From positions 18,485,501 through 18,549,500 of the forward strand of contig NC_081812.1 in NCBI RefSeq assembly GCF_030704535.1: 64,000 nucleotides of DNA. Reading direction: 5' to 3'. This stretch comes from Vitis vinifera. Taxonomy: Eukaryota; Streptophyta; Magnoliopsida; Vitales; Vitaceae. Each line of letters opens with the position of its first letter. Positions within the stretch are counted from its first letter, which is position 1. The position numbers were made by a program, and so were the translations under genes. The notes below the pieces were generated by a model. It did no database searches and had not been told where the DNA came from. It saw only the letters and a program-made list of their open reading frames with translations. Positions 12,534 to 24,363 of the stretch are shown here, one piece after another.

Positions 12534-12630
12534 CTAGGAGAAGAAAACCCTAGAACGGGTTTGGCGACTGCAGCCGAGAAGAGAGATAAAGGAGGAAGAT
12601 GTTGTGAGATATAAAACCCTAGACACGTGC
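12534..12630 (-). promoter_or_regulatory. RPL10A: RPL10A leader/promoter with telo-box-like motifs and a G-box
   Basis: AAACCCTAG occurs at 12545-12553 and again at 12614-12622, and CACGTG at 12624-12629. On the minus strand a good donor (CTCCTAG then GTATGT) ends an inferred 5' UTR exon at 12534. Telo-boxes (AAACCCTA) are typical of plant ribosomal-protein promoters and leaders (established knowledge). The transcription start itself is not determined. Confidence 0.5.
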
Positions 12631-12699
12631 CAAGGCTTTTACTTCTGGGTCCTTTCAGTTTTAATTTTTTGTACATTGCACCCGACATTTTTTAAATTG

Positions 12700-15638
12700 T
12701 CAGAAAACTCAAAAACGTAGGGCTCGAAGGAGTTTTGTGGTAAATTTGGGACTCAATTTGTATGATGAATTTTTATAAAATTTATTTACCAAAAGAATAC
12801 GTAACCTCTATTGACGGATAATTGACGTTTTCTATTAAGATAAAAATAAATAATAAATAAATAAATAACCATTTTTTTCACTAAAATATTTTTAAAAAAA
12901 TCAGAAATTTTAAAATAAATAAATCTAAAAATATTTAAAATCTTAAACCAGCTTATTTATGACATTTGTTAAAAAATAAAATAAAATTTTGAAACATCAA
13001 TTACGTCATAGGTTTATCTTACATGAGACTTCAACCTCTTAAGAGATTAGTATGTAATGTAAATAACATAATAACGTAAGTCATTTTAGAAAATCAATCT
13101 ACTATCATAAAAATTGAATTGTTACAAAACCCTGTTTTTGACAAGCCTTGCACCAAGTCCATACTAATAGCAATCCGAGTTGAATCACAAATGAATATAA
13201 ATATATAAGGAATTTGTAGTAAATTTTAAATTTTACATTTTAGGTTATGGACTTAAGAGTGAGAGCACAAATCATTTTTAAAATTTTGTATTATTTCCTC
13301 ACATTTTAAATTTATTTTTTGTATTTTATAATATAAAAAATATGAAAAGAATGCAAAGAATATGAGAATGAAACGATGATTTTGCTCACATTTTTGCACC
13401 TTCATCAAAATTGTAAAAAACTCTTGAATCCAAATTCTTCTATTGGTTTTTTTGTTTCGATTTTACGCCTCGAAGAATTCTAATTATCTTTAAAACAAAT
13501 TAATCCACCATAAGTTTTTTATAAAATTTGTTTTTAAAAACAACTTCTTAAACACTCTTATTTTTATAAAATATTTTAACTTTAAAACAAAATAAAACTA
13601 AAAAGCAAAATTTTTAAATGGTAAATAAACTTCTTATATTTTAATACTATAATATCAATATAATCTGGATTTAACATAACAAATATGGTAACTTCCTTAC
13701 ACTATAACAAAGTAAGCACAATACTAGAAATATCATCTTTTTACAATTCAATCTTACATACATGAAATAAGAGTATGAGTCATATTTGAATATGGGTTTT
13801 ATAATTATATTCAAATATATTATAATTAATGTTATATAAAATATATTTAAATTTAAATATGTTGTAGTTTTAATTTGGTATAATTAACCAAATGTTTTTA
13901 ATTGATCATGGTTTAATCACCCAACACCTTTACTTAGCCTATGATCAAAATATCAATACAAATACTCATTCCATATTACAACATTATAGTATTCAAATTT
14001 TATATCAATTTAATTTTTATTTTTATCCAATTCTATTTTTTATCTCAATATTTATGCCTTGTTTATTTCATATAAACCTAAAATTATTCATTTACATACA
14101 ATTATCCATTATCCAGTTAAAAGTTAAAACCACCCAAACACCCATTTTATCTTTGAAAAATCAATTGTCTCCATCTCATCTCTGCAACCAAATACCATTT
14201 CATCTTGGAACCCATTCATCTCGTCCTTGCACCCAAGTACCCATTTCATCTTGAAAAATGAATATTACGTTGGTCTTCTAAAGTGCGTCGAACTGTTGTT
14301 GCCTTCTTGGATGCATTGGATTGTTGCCCCACCACAACCCCTTTTATAGCTTCTTTGCCCTTTGACAGCACAACTTTATAAGTATTTAATCAAAATTATA
14401 AGCTATCAAATTAAAATAGTATGAAAGTGAATATGCAAAAAGCCTTTTACTTCTATTAAAAACAGGAATTTCTTCTTGGATTATGATCGGGTTAGCTTCC
14501 CCATTTTATAGTGGATTTCAGACTGTTGCTCGGCTGGATGATTTTCACTTTCTGCTGGCATTCTTCCTATCCCCCCCAAGTTCGCAACGTTCAATTTTTT
14601 ATCAGACACGTTCTATTTCTTCCTACCCAAGTAGAGATGCTCCTCCATGCACGAGATGAAGGTTGCTTGATTTTATGCACCTCCAGAGTCCAGACAGATG
14701 GGAGTGTCTCACCATACAAATTCTAATTTGCACAAAGCATGGACTTCAACATTTTTCCAAAATGATGAAGCCACTTATATGATAATATAAAAGCGTTATT
14801 TCTCCATACGTTGTTGTATTTTATAATTCCTTCAAAAAAAAAATTCCAGAAAGAATGGAAAGACGTTAAAAACATTGGTAAGCTTAGAGCAACATCATGC
14901 CCCAACTGCATCCAATCGTCCCTTCCCCGACAACGTCAGTTAGGGTTCCGGTCTTCAAGTTCCAAGTTCCTCTCCACTCAGCAAACGCTTACAAGTTACA
15001 AGTGGACAAGGGCCTAAAAATTTGTGGGTTAATGTTAAAATTGGCAACAAATAACAGACTACTAATGTTTTTTGAATTTTCTTTACTAAACCTACTGAAA
15101 AGGGACCTCTAAAGCTAGAAATTCCTCCTCATTATATTTGCATTTCCATGTATATATGGAAATTAAAATCGGTTTGAATGAAATTTAGGTGTCAAAAGGA
15201 CAAGGGAAAAATTAGTAGAGTCCCAAGGCAATGTCAATTCTTCTAGGCATATATATTGTGAGTACCATGTTGTAGTAACATGGCAACATCTTTACCAAAT
15301 ATAGCAACAATCACCGTAGTAGATGGTAAGAAAAATGAAAGATAGCATAAGTGATGAAAATGTTAACAACCAAATAAAAAACCAGGTATCAAGGAAATAA
15401 ACTAATTTTTGATTCTCATAAATCAAACTGAAACTTATCATGTTGAGCACAAAGCATTGCACCCAAACAGGTTTTACCATCTTCACAGTTTGAAGCATTC
15501 AGTTATACAAAACCATGCTGGAGAAAAATACTCAAGTAAAACGCTTATTGCAACAATCATTTGCTACCTAATGCTTGACCAAATTTCAAGAAGCTTGCAA
15601 CTTTTAAATGGGAAAAGATTGTACATTCCCACAATTCT
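12700..15638. other. AT-rich intergenic region RPL10A-QCR9
   Basis: About 2.9 kb of mostly AT-rich sequence with no ORF that resembles a known protein. Open frames near 13892-14254 and 14510-15110 are short, low in complexity or lack support. The part next to 15638 should contain the QCR9 3' UTR. Confidence 0.6.
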
Positions 15639-18600
15639 TCATTCTGATGGTCTTTGCCCCAAAACTGGAATGTCTTCATATCGTTTCTGCATTGCGACAA
15701 AGACAAGCAGTCAGTAGGGCTAGGAAAAAGCCACAATAGCAAATTTCCTCTTCTTTTTCTTTAGCAAGTCACCACCATAGGTGGAAATGAAGTGATAAAC
15801 TTCAGGAACCTTAAGGCCATTGACTAACTGCCTTTACGTAGTATGTCTTATCTCTATCAGCATGCAATGCTTGACATGGAAATAAGCTTTCACCATGGAG
15901 AAACCCGTTGGGTAGACCAAAAAATTCCAATTGAATAATTTGAATGTCACTAATTTTTATGGCTTTTGATTTTTCCAAAAGTGCTACAATGGAACTCGTA
16001 ACTCACCAATACAATTTCTGCCAGCTACTTTTGTGGTTTTTTTTTTTTTTAATAAATTTCATGGGGAATTAATAATGTGAAACAGAACATTTGGCAACAA
16101 AGATTAATCAAGTGAGACATACATAATAGCTGACTCGCTATAAATTACAAGTTTCCAGCAAACCTCTGCAGGACAGCCAAAAGTAGTCATGTGCATTGCA
16201 AAGATCCAATAAATTAATATCATTATACAAGTGCTATATTTCTAAGCTGAGCTAGCAACACTAGCTTTAGCTTTTGTAGTCCTACTGTCTATCAGAAACT
16301 ATTTCACCCGGATTCGCAGAGCAGCTCTCTCTCCACAGAATAATGTGGAATCTGGCTGATTCATTGAGCACCATTTCTTTTAAATACAAAGGTGTTATGA
16401 TTGTAGGATCCAGAGATAACCTATGCCCTCTACTAGTACACTATTGTGGAAAAACTAAGCTCCAGAGAACGCAGTACTAACTTTGGCTTTTGTGGCCCTT
16501 CTAATGTCTGCCACAAACTCTTTCACCCAACTTCATGGAGTAGCTTTCTCCCCAGCCCACAGATCCGTGTGGAATCTGGATCATTTCATCAACTGCCCTT
16601 TCTTTTAAACATAAAGGTGTTCAACTCTCTAGGGTATCAGGCCATAACCAGGGCCATCTGCTAATACATTATCATTGAGAGACTAAGCTCTCCTTCAAAG
16701 ATTGGAGACCCCTAATGAGATCAGGCTCTACCAGTAGGAACCTATTCCCAAGCCAGGTTTCCTGGATCCAAGTGTTCCTAGTCAGGATAAAATGAAGCAG
16801 GGGCCAAGTGGCAAGTCAAATGCCCCCCTTAGTTTGATGCACTTGCAGTCTATGATTTTATGAGGAATCATTTCAGCTGGCTCAGATTCTGAGCACACAC
16901 ACTGCTAAGGAAGAGCCATATCCATGTTGCACTTGGCCCAAATGGTTCCAAATTTGTAAATCAATTGTTTGACATTGTATGCATTGTTGACAGGGGTTAG
17001 ACATTTTGGGATGTCAGCACACCTCTTCCTAAAAACTCAAATATAAAAGGGGCTAATCGTCTATGACCCTCTATGGTTTTCTATCTTCTGTTTGCCTATT
17101 AACAAAAAAGGGGAAAACCATATGATCTCATTTTGTTGACCAGAATGAGAGATTAGGAATGAATACTTCAACCTAATTCCTAGTCCCAGATAATGGCAAT
17201 GATGTTTTCAAATTTGCATTAAATGTTTGGATACAATAGGAGTCAAATAGTAGAAATAACTTCTCATTTTGATTTCAATATTTGACAAAGAAATAAAACA
17301 AGAAAAATAAATTTATTTTCAGTAGTACACTGTTCAATATTTACTCTACATTCCAACAAACAAAATAGCACAAAAAAAGTATTTGAAAAAAAAAAATGTT
17401 TCCAGTTTCTTCTGCCACTTTTTTGAAAACCAAACAAAAATATTCACTTTTTCATTAACCAAAATAATAAAAATCTTGATAAGGATGAGAATTTGTATTC
17501 GACGTACCTACTTTCTTAGATAGTTTATCATGTGTTTTTTCTTCCCCTTGAAGGGGAATGTGATTAGAAAGGAGGTGTAAAGGAATGAAAATCACGAGTT
17601 AAAACAGACTGTGGATGAAAATTTCATTCTCATTCTATGCTGCTATGAACAACCAAACACAAGAATAAGCTATAAATGAATCTGATAAAAAAAATAAAAA
17701 ATAAAAAAGAGAGAGAGAATGAGCCACAAAAAAGTGGGAGTCCTGTCGGCTATTCTATTTCTAGCAAAAGAACAACACATTATATTCATTCAGCTTCACA
17801 TGCATTCCAAGTTATGAAATTGTTGGTGTAGAAATTAGATAAATAAGTCAACATCATAAATTAACCATGTAATATGATCATATACAAAAAATACATCTCT
17901 ATTGTCAAGTTTGCCATCTAAAAAAACATATCTGTAGTCTTACATTGGATAGGCTGCAGAGAAGAGGGTGGCAATTCCCTAACCGGTGCTTTTTGTGTGG
18001 TTGTGAAGAGGAAACTATCAATCATATATTAATTCATTGTACGGTGGCAAAAGGATTGTGGGATATCATTCTTGTGTTGTGTGGTGTACAGTGGGTTTTT
18101 CCTAATTCTGTAAAGGAGGTTCTTAGTAGTTGGAAAGGCTCTTTTGTGGGGAAAAAAAGGAAAAAAGTGTGGAAATCCATCCCGCTTTTCATTTTTTGGA
18201 CAATATGGAAGGAGAGGAATAGGCTAGTCTTTAAAGGGGGTGTATTAGCTTTTCAGAAGTTAAAGACTTCGTTTATGTATAATTTTTGGGGTTGAGCTAA
18301 AGTGTACATTGATATGGAGTCGAACTCCCTTATAGGTTTCTTGGAGTGGATAGCTTCCAAGTAGGGGTTGGGTTGTTTTGCTTTTTGTTTTAGGGGTTGT
18401 AGCCTTGTATACTTCCTATATGCTTTTCGGCTTTTTGCCTTCGTTAATATATTCGTTTACTTATCAAAAAAATAAAAAAAAAATAAAAATGTGACCCTAT
18501 CTGTAATAACATTTACAGTCTTTCATCTGCAATGCAGTTTTGAAAATAGCCTAGCAAGATATGTTCCCCTAGCCTTGAGAATTCTGCTTATCATATACAG

Positions 18601-19796
18601 TACAAAATTTTTACCTTGATCACTTTACATGCAGCACAAATGTATGATTTTTTCCCACAGCACAAATAGGACATAGACACTTTGATTCTCTGATTATTCC
18701 ATCTTTCGTTATGGCATAGTTTTAAAAACTTGGAAATTTTAGATGCCATAAAAAGGGATGCATCTGACACCAAAACTATAAAATGACATGTATAGAAGCT
18801 CTCAAATGTTTAGTTATGGCGTATGCCTCTCAGCTTTATCCTCTAATTAATTGCTGGATTTCTGGGAAAAAGAAAAAAGAAAGAAAATGAAAATTATAAC
18901 CTCTGAGATCGTTATTTGGTCATAAAAACTTCAAAAATGAGTATTAAAGAATGAAACATTACTTAAGCCACCCAATAGACATTCCTATGACAATAGGCAT
19001 GAGAAGGAAATTAGCAACCCGAGCAACACAATATATTGACAAGTGCATAAAAATAAATGCTGATCCACGTTTAGAAAACAAAACAAAAGCGTAGGTTGTA
19101 ATACCCCAACATTGTTGCGCTCCCAGAGCTTATGAACTCCATAATCCACAGCCTAAAAACAGGAAATCGATTAGAATAAGAACCATCGTTTCAATCATTA
19201 CCAAATAAAAAATAAAAACAAAAATGAAAAGAATCGACAGGAAAACGCCATATAAAGTGACACCATCTGCCAATACCATTGGAATCCTCGATCAACAAAA
19301 GAAAATAAAATTGTGAGGCAATTAAAAACCTCAAAAATTGCAGCAAAAGACCAAGATTTAATAGACAGATGTTCTTCCAGAACCCGAAAATGGGTTGCAA
19401 CCACTGTCCTGCATTTAGTTGCTGAGATTAAAAAAAAAAAAAAAAAAAAAGTCTGCGAATTTTCCATTCCTTTGGATCCAATACAACCAGAACCTCTATT
19501 CATCCACTAGAGGAGATTTTCCTTTTATTTTCCTTCGATTTTCTCAGCAATCAAACACAATTATTTGGCTAAAATTGAGGTTTTCCATCTTCTTTTATTT
19601 CCCCGGGTTTTTTTTTTTCGCAGCGGTCAGTCAGATCGGATGAGAATCAATTGAAATCCATAAACTTAAAACTTACACGTTCTCCAGCGAAGGCGCCGAG
19701 GATGACGAAGGTAGCATAGACGGAGGTGCGGCGCATGATAACTCTGTAGAGGCCTTCGAGAAGACCACCTCCGCTTCTTCGAGCAGTGGAATCCAT
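15639..19796 (-). CDS. QCR9: Cytochrome b-c1 complex subunit 9 (7 kDa-class subunit)
   Basis: This single-span inner-membrane subunit of respiratory complex III (UCR_UQCRX/QCR9 family) packs near the Rieske protein and cytochrome c1. Three minus-strand exons, 19677-19796, 19105-19152 and 15639-15686, give 71 aa with phase-0 joints and GT-AG introns. Residues 1-20 (MDSTARRSGGGLLEGLYRVI) match the plant N-terminus. Residues about 25-40 form the hydrophobic span (SVYATFVILGAFAGER). AVDYGVHKLWERNNVG and KRYEDIPVLGQRPSE complete the family pattern. Intron 2 is 3.4 kb, very large for a 216-base CDS, and contains a LINE fragment and a tandem duplication. The promoter shows site II motifs and a TATA box, fitting a respiratory gene. 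Each terminal exon encodes only 16 codons including stop, which makes this gene easy to miss. Confidence 0.92.
16255..16700. repeat. Imperfect tandem duplication, unit about 224 bp
   Basis: Inside QCR9 intron 2 two adjacent units align with a 224-base offset. Anchors are GTGGAATCTGG (16345 and 16569), a TTTCACCC core, and TCTTTTAAA followed by an AAAGGTGTT end. Divergence is clear, so it is an old duplication. I recognise no coding content. Confidence 0.7.
17940..18490 (+). mobile_element. 5'-truncated LINE (L1-type) 3' end in QCR9 intron 2
   Basis: A frame from 17945 to 18295 encodes the zinc-binding RVT C-terminal domain of plant LINEs: CFLCGCEEETINHILIHC followed by ...KGLWDI and a FWTIWKERNRLVFKG block. 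A short 3' UTR leads to an interrupted A-rich tail at about 18466-18490. The insert is antisense to QCR9. TATCTGTA occurs at 17929-17936 and 18498-18505 and might be a target duplication, but seven extra bases after the tail make this weak. Only the last part of ORF2 remains, so it is inactive. Confidence 0.85.
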
Positions 19797-19893
19797 GGCT
19801 AGAGTTGTTGGGTTTGTGGGTCTCCTTCCTCTCTGATCTATCTGCTTAGGGTTTGCAGAGCAAAATCGGGAAAAGGTGCTGGTAAATAAGCCG

Positions 19894-20048
19894 TTTTATA
19901 GGTCAAACTTAAGTTGCCAAAAAACCGGTCGAAGTTCGACAAGTAGGCTTCGAAGCGGACGGGTAGATTTAGGCCCAATTCTGCTGTGGGCAATGTACAG
20001 CGTCTGGTGGGTGGGTTCCTACTGGTTGCAATCCGGCCCAGCCCTAAA
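19894..20048 (-). promoter_or_regulatory. QCR9: QCR9 promoter: TATA box, site II and CCCTAAA motifs
   Basis: Read on the minus strand there is a TATAAAACGG box at about 19891-19900, roughly 95-105 bases before the ATG. TGGGCC motifs lie at 19972-19977 and 20035-20040 (GGCCCA on plus). CCCTAAA follows on plus at 20042-20048. Site II motifs are a known mark of nuclear genes for respiratory-chain proteins in plants. Confidence 0.55.
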
Positions 20049-20049
20049 T

Positions 20050-21521
20050 TAGATTTGCGTCGTCTAGGATGGACTACTTTATGGCGTGTTTGGAAAGAAA
20101 ATAAGATTTTTTTTTAATATAAAAGTACAAATAATAGTTAATTATATCTTTGAGAACTATTTTAGAGAATATATCTTGAAAGTGGGTTTTTAAAGAAAAT
20201 TTCCATTTTTTTTTTTTTGGAAAAAAATTATCTTGTATTTTAGTATGTATTGTATTTGGACATTATTGGATAAATTATTAACAAGGTTTTTTTTAAGAAA
20301 TATTAAATAATATTAATAAGTGAAATGTTTAAAATTACATAAATGACTAAATGTTATATCATATTTATTTATTAAATAACTCATACTACTACTATTTTTT
20401 GCAACATTCCATTTTCTTCCTATAGTAGATGTAATTAATCTTATATATGCAACAACCTTCTCATATATTCCCATGGATATAATGGATTAAACATGTGTTT
20501 TTTTAAATAAATAAAAAAATCTCCAATTGTTATTGGATTCACTTTCATCTATGACAATAGGTACAAGGTATTCGTGTCATTCCCATAAAATAGTTAGACG
20601 TCTCTCCTAATACATTCCTATGAATGATCATCCTTTCAAAAAACATGTTTTTGTAACTTTATTTTATAAAAAGGCGGTTTTGAATGTTGGAGTGCTCAAA
20701 GAGATAACCTATTCACACTCGACCTCATTATGCTCCTTAGATTTATGCTACATGCGATTATAGTCTATGGAACAACTTGTTATATGAGATGCTACGCTGT
20801 TTGACAATTTTCACATTTATTCTTCGTCTTATTTTAAATAACAACATGTAATATGACTCAATGCTATATGTTTTCCTCAACTTGTTATGCATTCCGCATC
20901 ACTTCGTTTTAGGGTTATTTCTTAAGTTGTTTTTCATCTTATTATATGTAACATGAGATTGTATTTGAGTTCCTAAAAACCCTTGCACTATGATCAATCT
21001 CACGTGTTGTTATCATGTATGTCCTATTATTTAGTGTGAGATAAGCATGGATACCCTAGAAACAACCCTCACATGTATGTTTTACTATTACTCCCCGTTT
21101 CTTATTTTTCAATTGTAAAGTTTCAAAAAATCTCATGGCATGACAATAATCACTTAGTACTTTCCTAAAAGCATAGGCATTCCCAAACTTATGTCTCTCA
21201 TTTAACTACATTTTCCCATTATTTTCAAAATAAAATATGGTTTAAACATATTCCTATATAGGTCATAATCATTTTCATAGCCAATTTCATCACATTCACA
21301 ACCAAATTCTCCTCATTTGATTGAAAATTTGATTATTTTTCATTATTATTGCTTGTGTCAATTCATTTATTACCTTTATTGTCATTGCCCCTACTCATGA
21401 AATAGGTCATTTTCTAACTCATTATTGGATTCCTTATTAATCTATTCACTCGTGAAATCCATTTAGTATGATCGTTATTAAAACCAATTTCCTCATGAAC
21501 TTCATCATCATGTTCACTTAG
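20050..21521. other. AT-rich intergenic sequence
   Basis: No coding region or recognisable RNA gene. Composition and scattered T runs suggest old repeat debris, but I cannot assign it to a family. Confidence 0.5.
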
Positions 21522-22928
21522 CCTATTATTCTTGTTTCTTGTATCATTTTTCTCGACTTTGAAGAATGCCTAGACCGAGCTATAGGTAATTGTAAAATCA
21601 AGGTTTGGTTAATCTCAGCTTTGATGATAAGAAAATGAGGTTTTAAACTAATGATTGTATTTCAAGTGTGATTTCAAAAGTGATATCACAAAGACAAAAT
21701 CAAGTCAAAGATAAATCATTAAGAAGAAAACCTTAAAGATAAATGTTTTTCAAAACCTAAACTTCATAGGATTTCTTTGTAAGGTTGTTGGTGCATTAGA
21801 TTTTTTATGCATTACATTATTAATTTATACACCAAAATCATCTAAAAGTAATTTTGTTTTAAATTCTTTAAAAATTACATGATTTCACGTTTTCAATTAA
21901 AATCTCATGTCAAATGTTTTTCAAATTTGTTTAAAAGGTTTTAAGTTAAAAATGATGGTTGTTGAGCCAAAAACGGCTCAACCGGTTGAATCGGATGAAG
22001 AACCGGTCGACTTGTTTATCTCAACTAGTTGAAGAGTGCAAAAATTTCAACTCTCTTCCAAAACGCTTGTTCAACTCGTCGAAGTCCAATCGAGGTCCAA
22101 TGGTTACTTGCCAAACATTAAATGGTAACGACTAGACAACTGATCAAACCCCAACTCGATTGGTTGAACCCCCAGCGACCAATTTGATCGTTTTCCTTTA
22201 TAAAAAGACTTCAATCTTTATTGTTTTAAGAGTTTAACCTTCCTAAATATTTCTTAAATATATATGAGCGTTGAGAGAGTGTTTTTGAGTGCACTATTGT
22301 TTTAAAAATTGCATATTATTAATGTACCTTTCAATCCTAGTTTTTCTTGTACATTTGAACATAAAGTTTTATACTGAGATTTTGTGATGATATTTTATAT
22401 TTTCATTTGTAAATCTTTGACAATAAAAGTTTAAGTATGTGATATCACTTAGGGATTTCAAATGTGGGGTATCACTTGAGGGGTTGTTCAATAGCGGGAT
22501 ATATCTTAAGGATTATAAAGGATGTTTGGAGCCAAAAGTTCAAGAGGGTTGATTGAAACCATAATCCAATCGTATTGTTTAAAAGTTTTGTTTGGAAGTC
22601 TTAAAATAGTGAAACCTCAAGCTTGAGATTGAAATTAGAGGAGAGTGGACATAGGTCGGGTTGCATTAAACCATTATAAAAATATTGTATTTGCATTATC
22701 TCTTCCCCATTATTTTACTTTATATGTAATTGTCTTTATATTGTTTTATTATATATCTGTATATAATTGTTTCTTCTATTCATATAATTTAAATTTGCAA
22801 AAAGAGACCATCACTATATTCACCATCCTTCTAGGGGTAATTACCTTAGGTTGAATTAGTCTATTATGTTTGTTTTTTACGTCATTTTCTCAACCTTAAA
22901 AAATGCCTAGACTGAGCTATAGGTAATT
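21522..22928 (+). repeat. LTR-like segment bracketed by about 70-bp imperfect direct repeats
   Basis: Segments 21522-21591 and 22859-22928 are about 80% alike by eye and both end in GAGCTATAGGTAATT. The roughly 1.27 kb between them has the texture of a Copia-type LTR: a TG start near 21591, a CCGGTTGAATCGG-type repeat-rich zone near 21980, conserved phrases such as ATCCTAGTTTTTCTTGTACAT, and a TTACCTTAGG end near 22850. No gag or pol remains, so a solo LTR is possible. The flanks are too long and too diverged for a normal 5-bp target duplication. Family assignment is from memory of similar grape repeats and is uncertain. Confidence 0.45.
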
Positions 22929-24104
22929 ATGACAGTCCAACCACTAAAGGCTTATTTATAGGAGGGACTCAACTTTAATAGCTATAACATCCCCCTATTA
23001 GTCCAACATATGAACATTTTGTTTTACCTCTTAGATTCAAAATATTTGCATCAATTTTCATCATTAAATGTAGGAACATAGTAGGTTACCATCTTGTTGA
23101 TATAAACCAAGGCAACTCCATGATCTAAAATCTCTATCAATGCATCATTAAATAGGTCAAAGATGAAATACTTGTCCAAACTCGACACCGTTAATTATAT
23201 AGATGTCCTTAATTGAAAAACATATTGTGAGCATTATCCATTTTAGATGTAATAAAAACCACTAAGAAACATGTGCTTGACGTTTACATTTATCAAGAAC
23301 ATTTGTTAATTTCTACATATAATATGCTTCTACAATGTGGAGGACTCAAAAACAAGGTTTATTTTAATACTCCCAAATACCATTGAAATTTTTTGTTTTA
23401 TTTATGGTTTCCTTTGAAATCACATGGACTAGATTTAGAGATTTGTTCATGACTTCAATTAGGGACACAAGAGTATCTATTGAGCAGACCGACTATGGGT
23501 TAGATTTAACTAAGGCTTAGATCAAGAAAAATACAAAATGTGTATTCTAAAATGATTTTAACATTTTCATTCATGGAGAAGTTTTGAAAATAAGTAGAAA
23601 AGAAGAATCTTATAAAAATAATTAAAGAGTCAAATATAACATCCATTAAAATTTAAAAGTAGTTCCTATATTATTAAAAAATATTATTTGATACTAATTT
23701 TGGATTAAAAATGCAAAAATAATGAATATTTTAAAATTGTATGATATGTTTTAAAATATGAAAGATGAATTTCTACTTTACATATATTTTCAAAAAACAC
23801 ATAAAAACACACGTATTTTTATTTATTTTGTTTAATTTCAGACTTTTCAGTCAGTTTTTTTATTTTTTAATAATTTTTATTTTATTTTACTCCAAAAAAA
23901 AAAAAAGTCACGGATTCTTTTAGTCTGAGGGTATTACATGTCACGCATATGCGACAGTCACGGGAAAGGAAATCAGTGATTTTACGAAATAGGAAGGATA
24001 CCAGTGTAATTATAAGCCAAGTCGGAGGAGATAATTATAATTTGCCCTTCCATTTATTTTCAACCCTTTTTTTTTTTGGTTTTAAATTTTTAAACTATAT
24101 TTAG
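22929..24104. other. AT-rich intergenic sequence upstream of CIA1
   Basis: No ORF resembling a protein. A phrase at about 22955-23000 (upstream of CCCCCTATTAG) looks retroelement-like but cannot be assigned. Confidence 0.5.
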
Positions 24105-24113
24105 AAACCCTAA
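24105..24113 (+). promoter_or_regulatory. CIA1: Telo-box AAACCCTAA upstream of CIA1
   Basis: A perfect AAACCCTAA lies about 250 bases before the CIA1 ATG, at the edge of a GC-richer promoter segment (24120-24170). Telo-boxes occur in promoters of housekeeping and translation genes in plants. Function here is inferred. Confidence 0.45.
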
Positions 24114-24363
24114 CCCATCCCAAACCTGGCCGCCGAGCCAAAGGGCCAGCCCCCGGCTCCGAAAGTTCATTGAAAAGGATATTTACCGGATCGTCATCAT
24201 TAAAGAATCCTTCCCCAAACATAAAAAGCGGTGTTGCCACAAGCTAACGCGATCCTTCACCGATTTGCGCGTGTTTCGAAGTCTACTCACTCGTGAACTC
24301 TTTTCATAGCACCAAAAGCCCAAACTCTCCCTCCCTCCAACAAAACATTTCATTTTTCCTGGG

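Noticed and set aside
13892-14254. A 120-codon frame in the RPL10A-QCR9 intergenic region
   Set aside because: Ile/Phe/Tyr/Gln-rich product typical of AT-rich chance frames, with no domain or splice context.
17945-18295. A host gene with a zinc-binding domain in QCR9 intron 2
   Set aside because: The sequence is the LINE reverse-transcriptase C-terminal domain followed by a LINE 3' UTR and A-rich tail.
24105-24113. Interstitial telomeric repeat
   Set aside because: Only single AAACCCTAA copies are seen here and near RPL10A, consistent with telo-box promoter motifs and not with telomere arrays.
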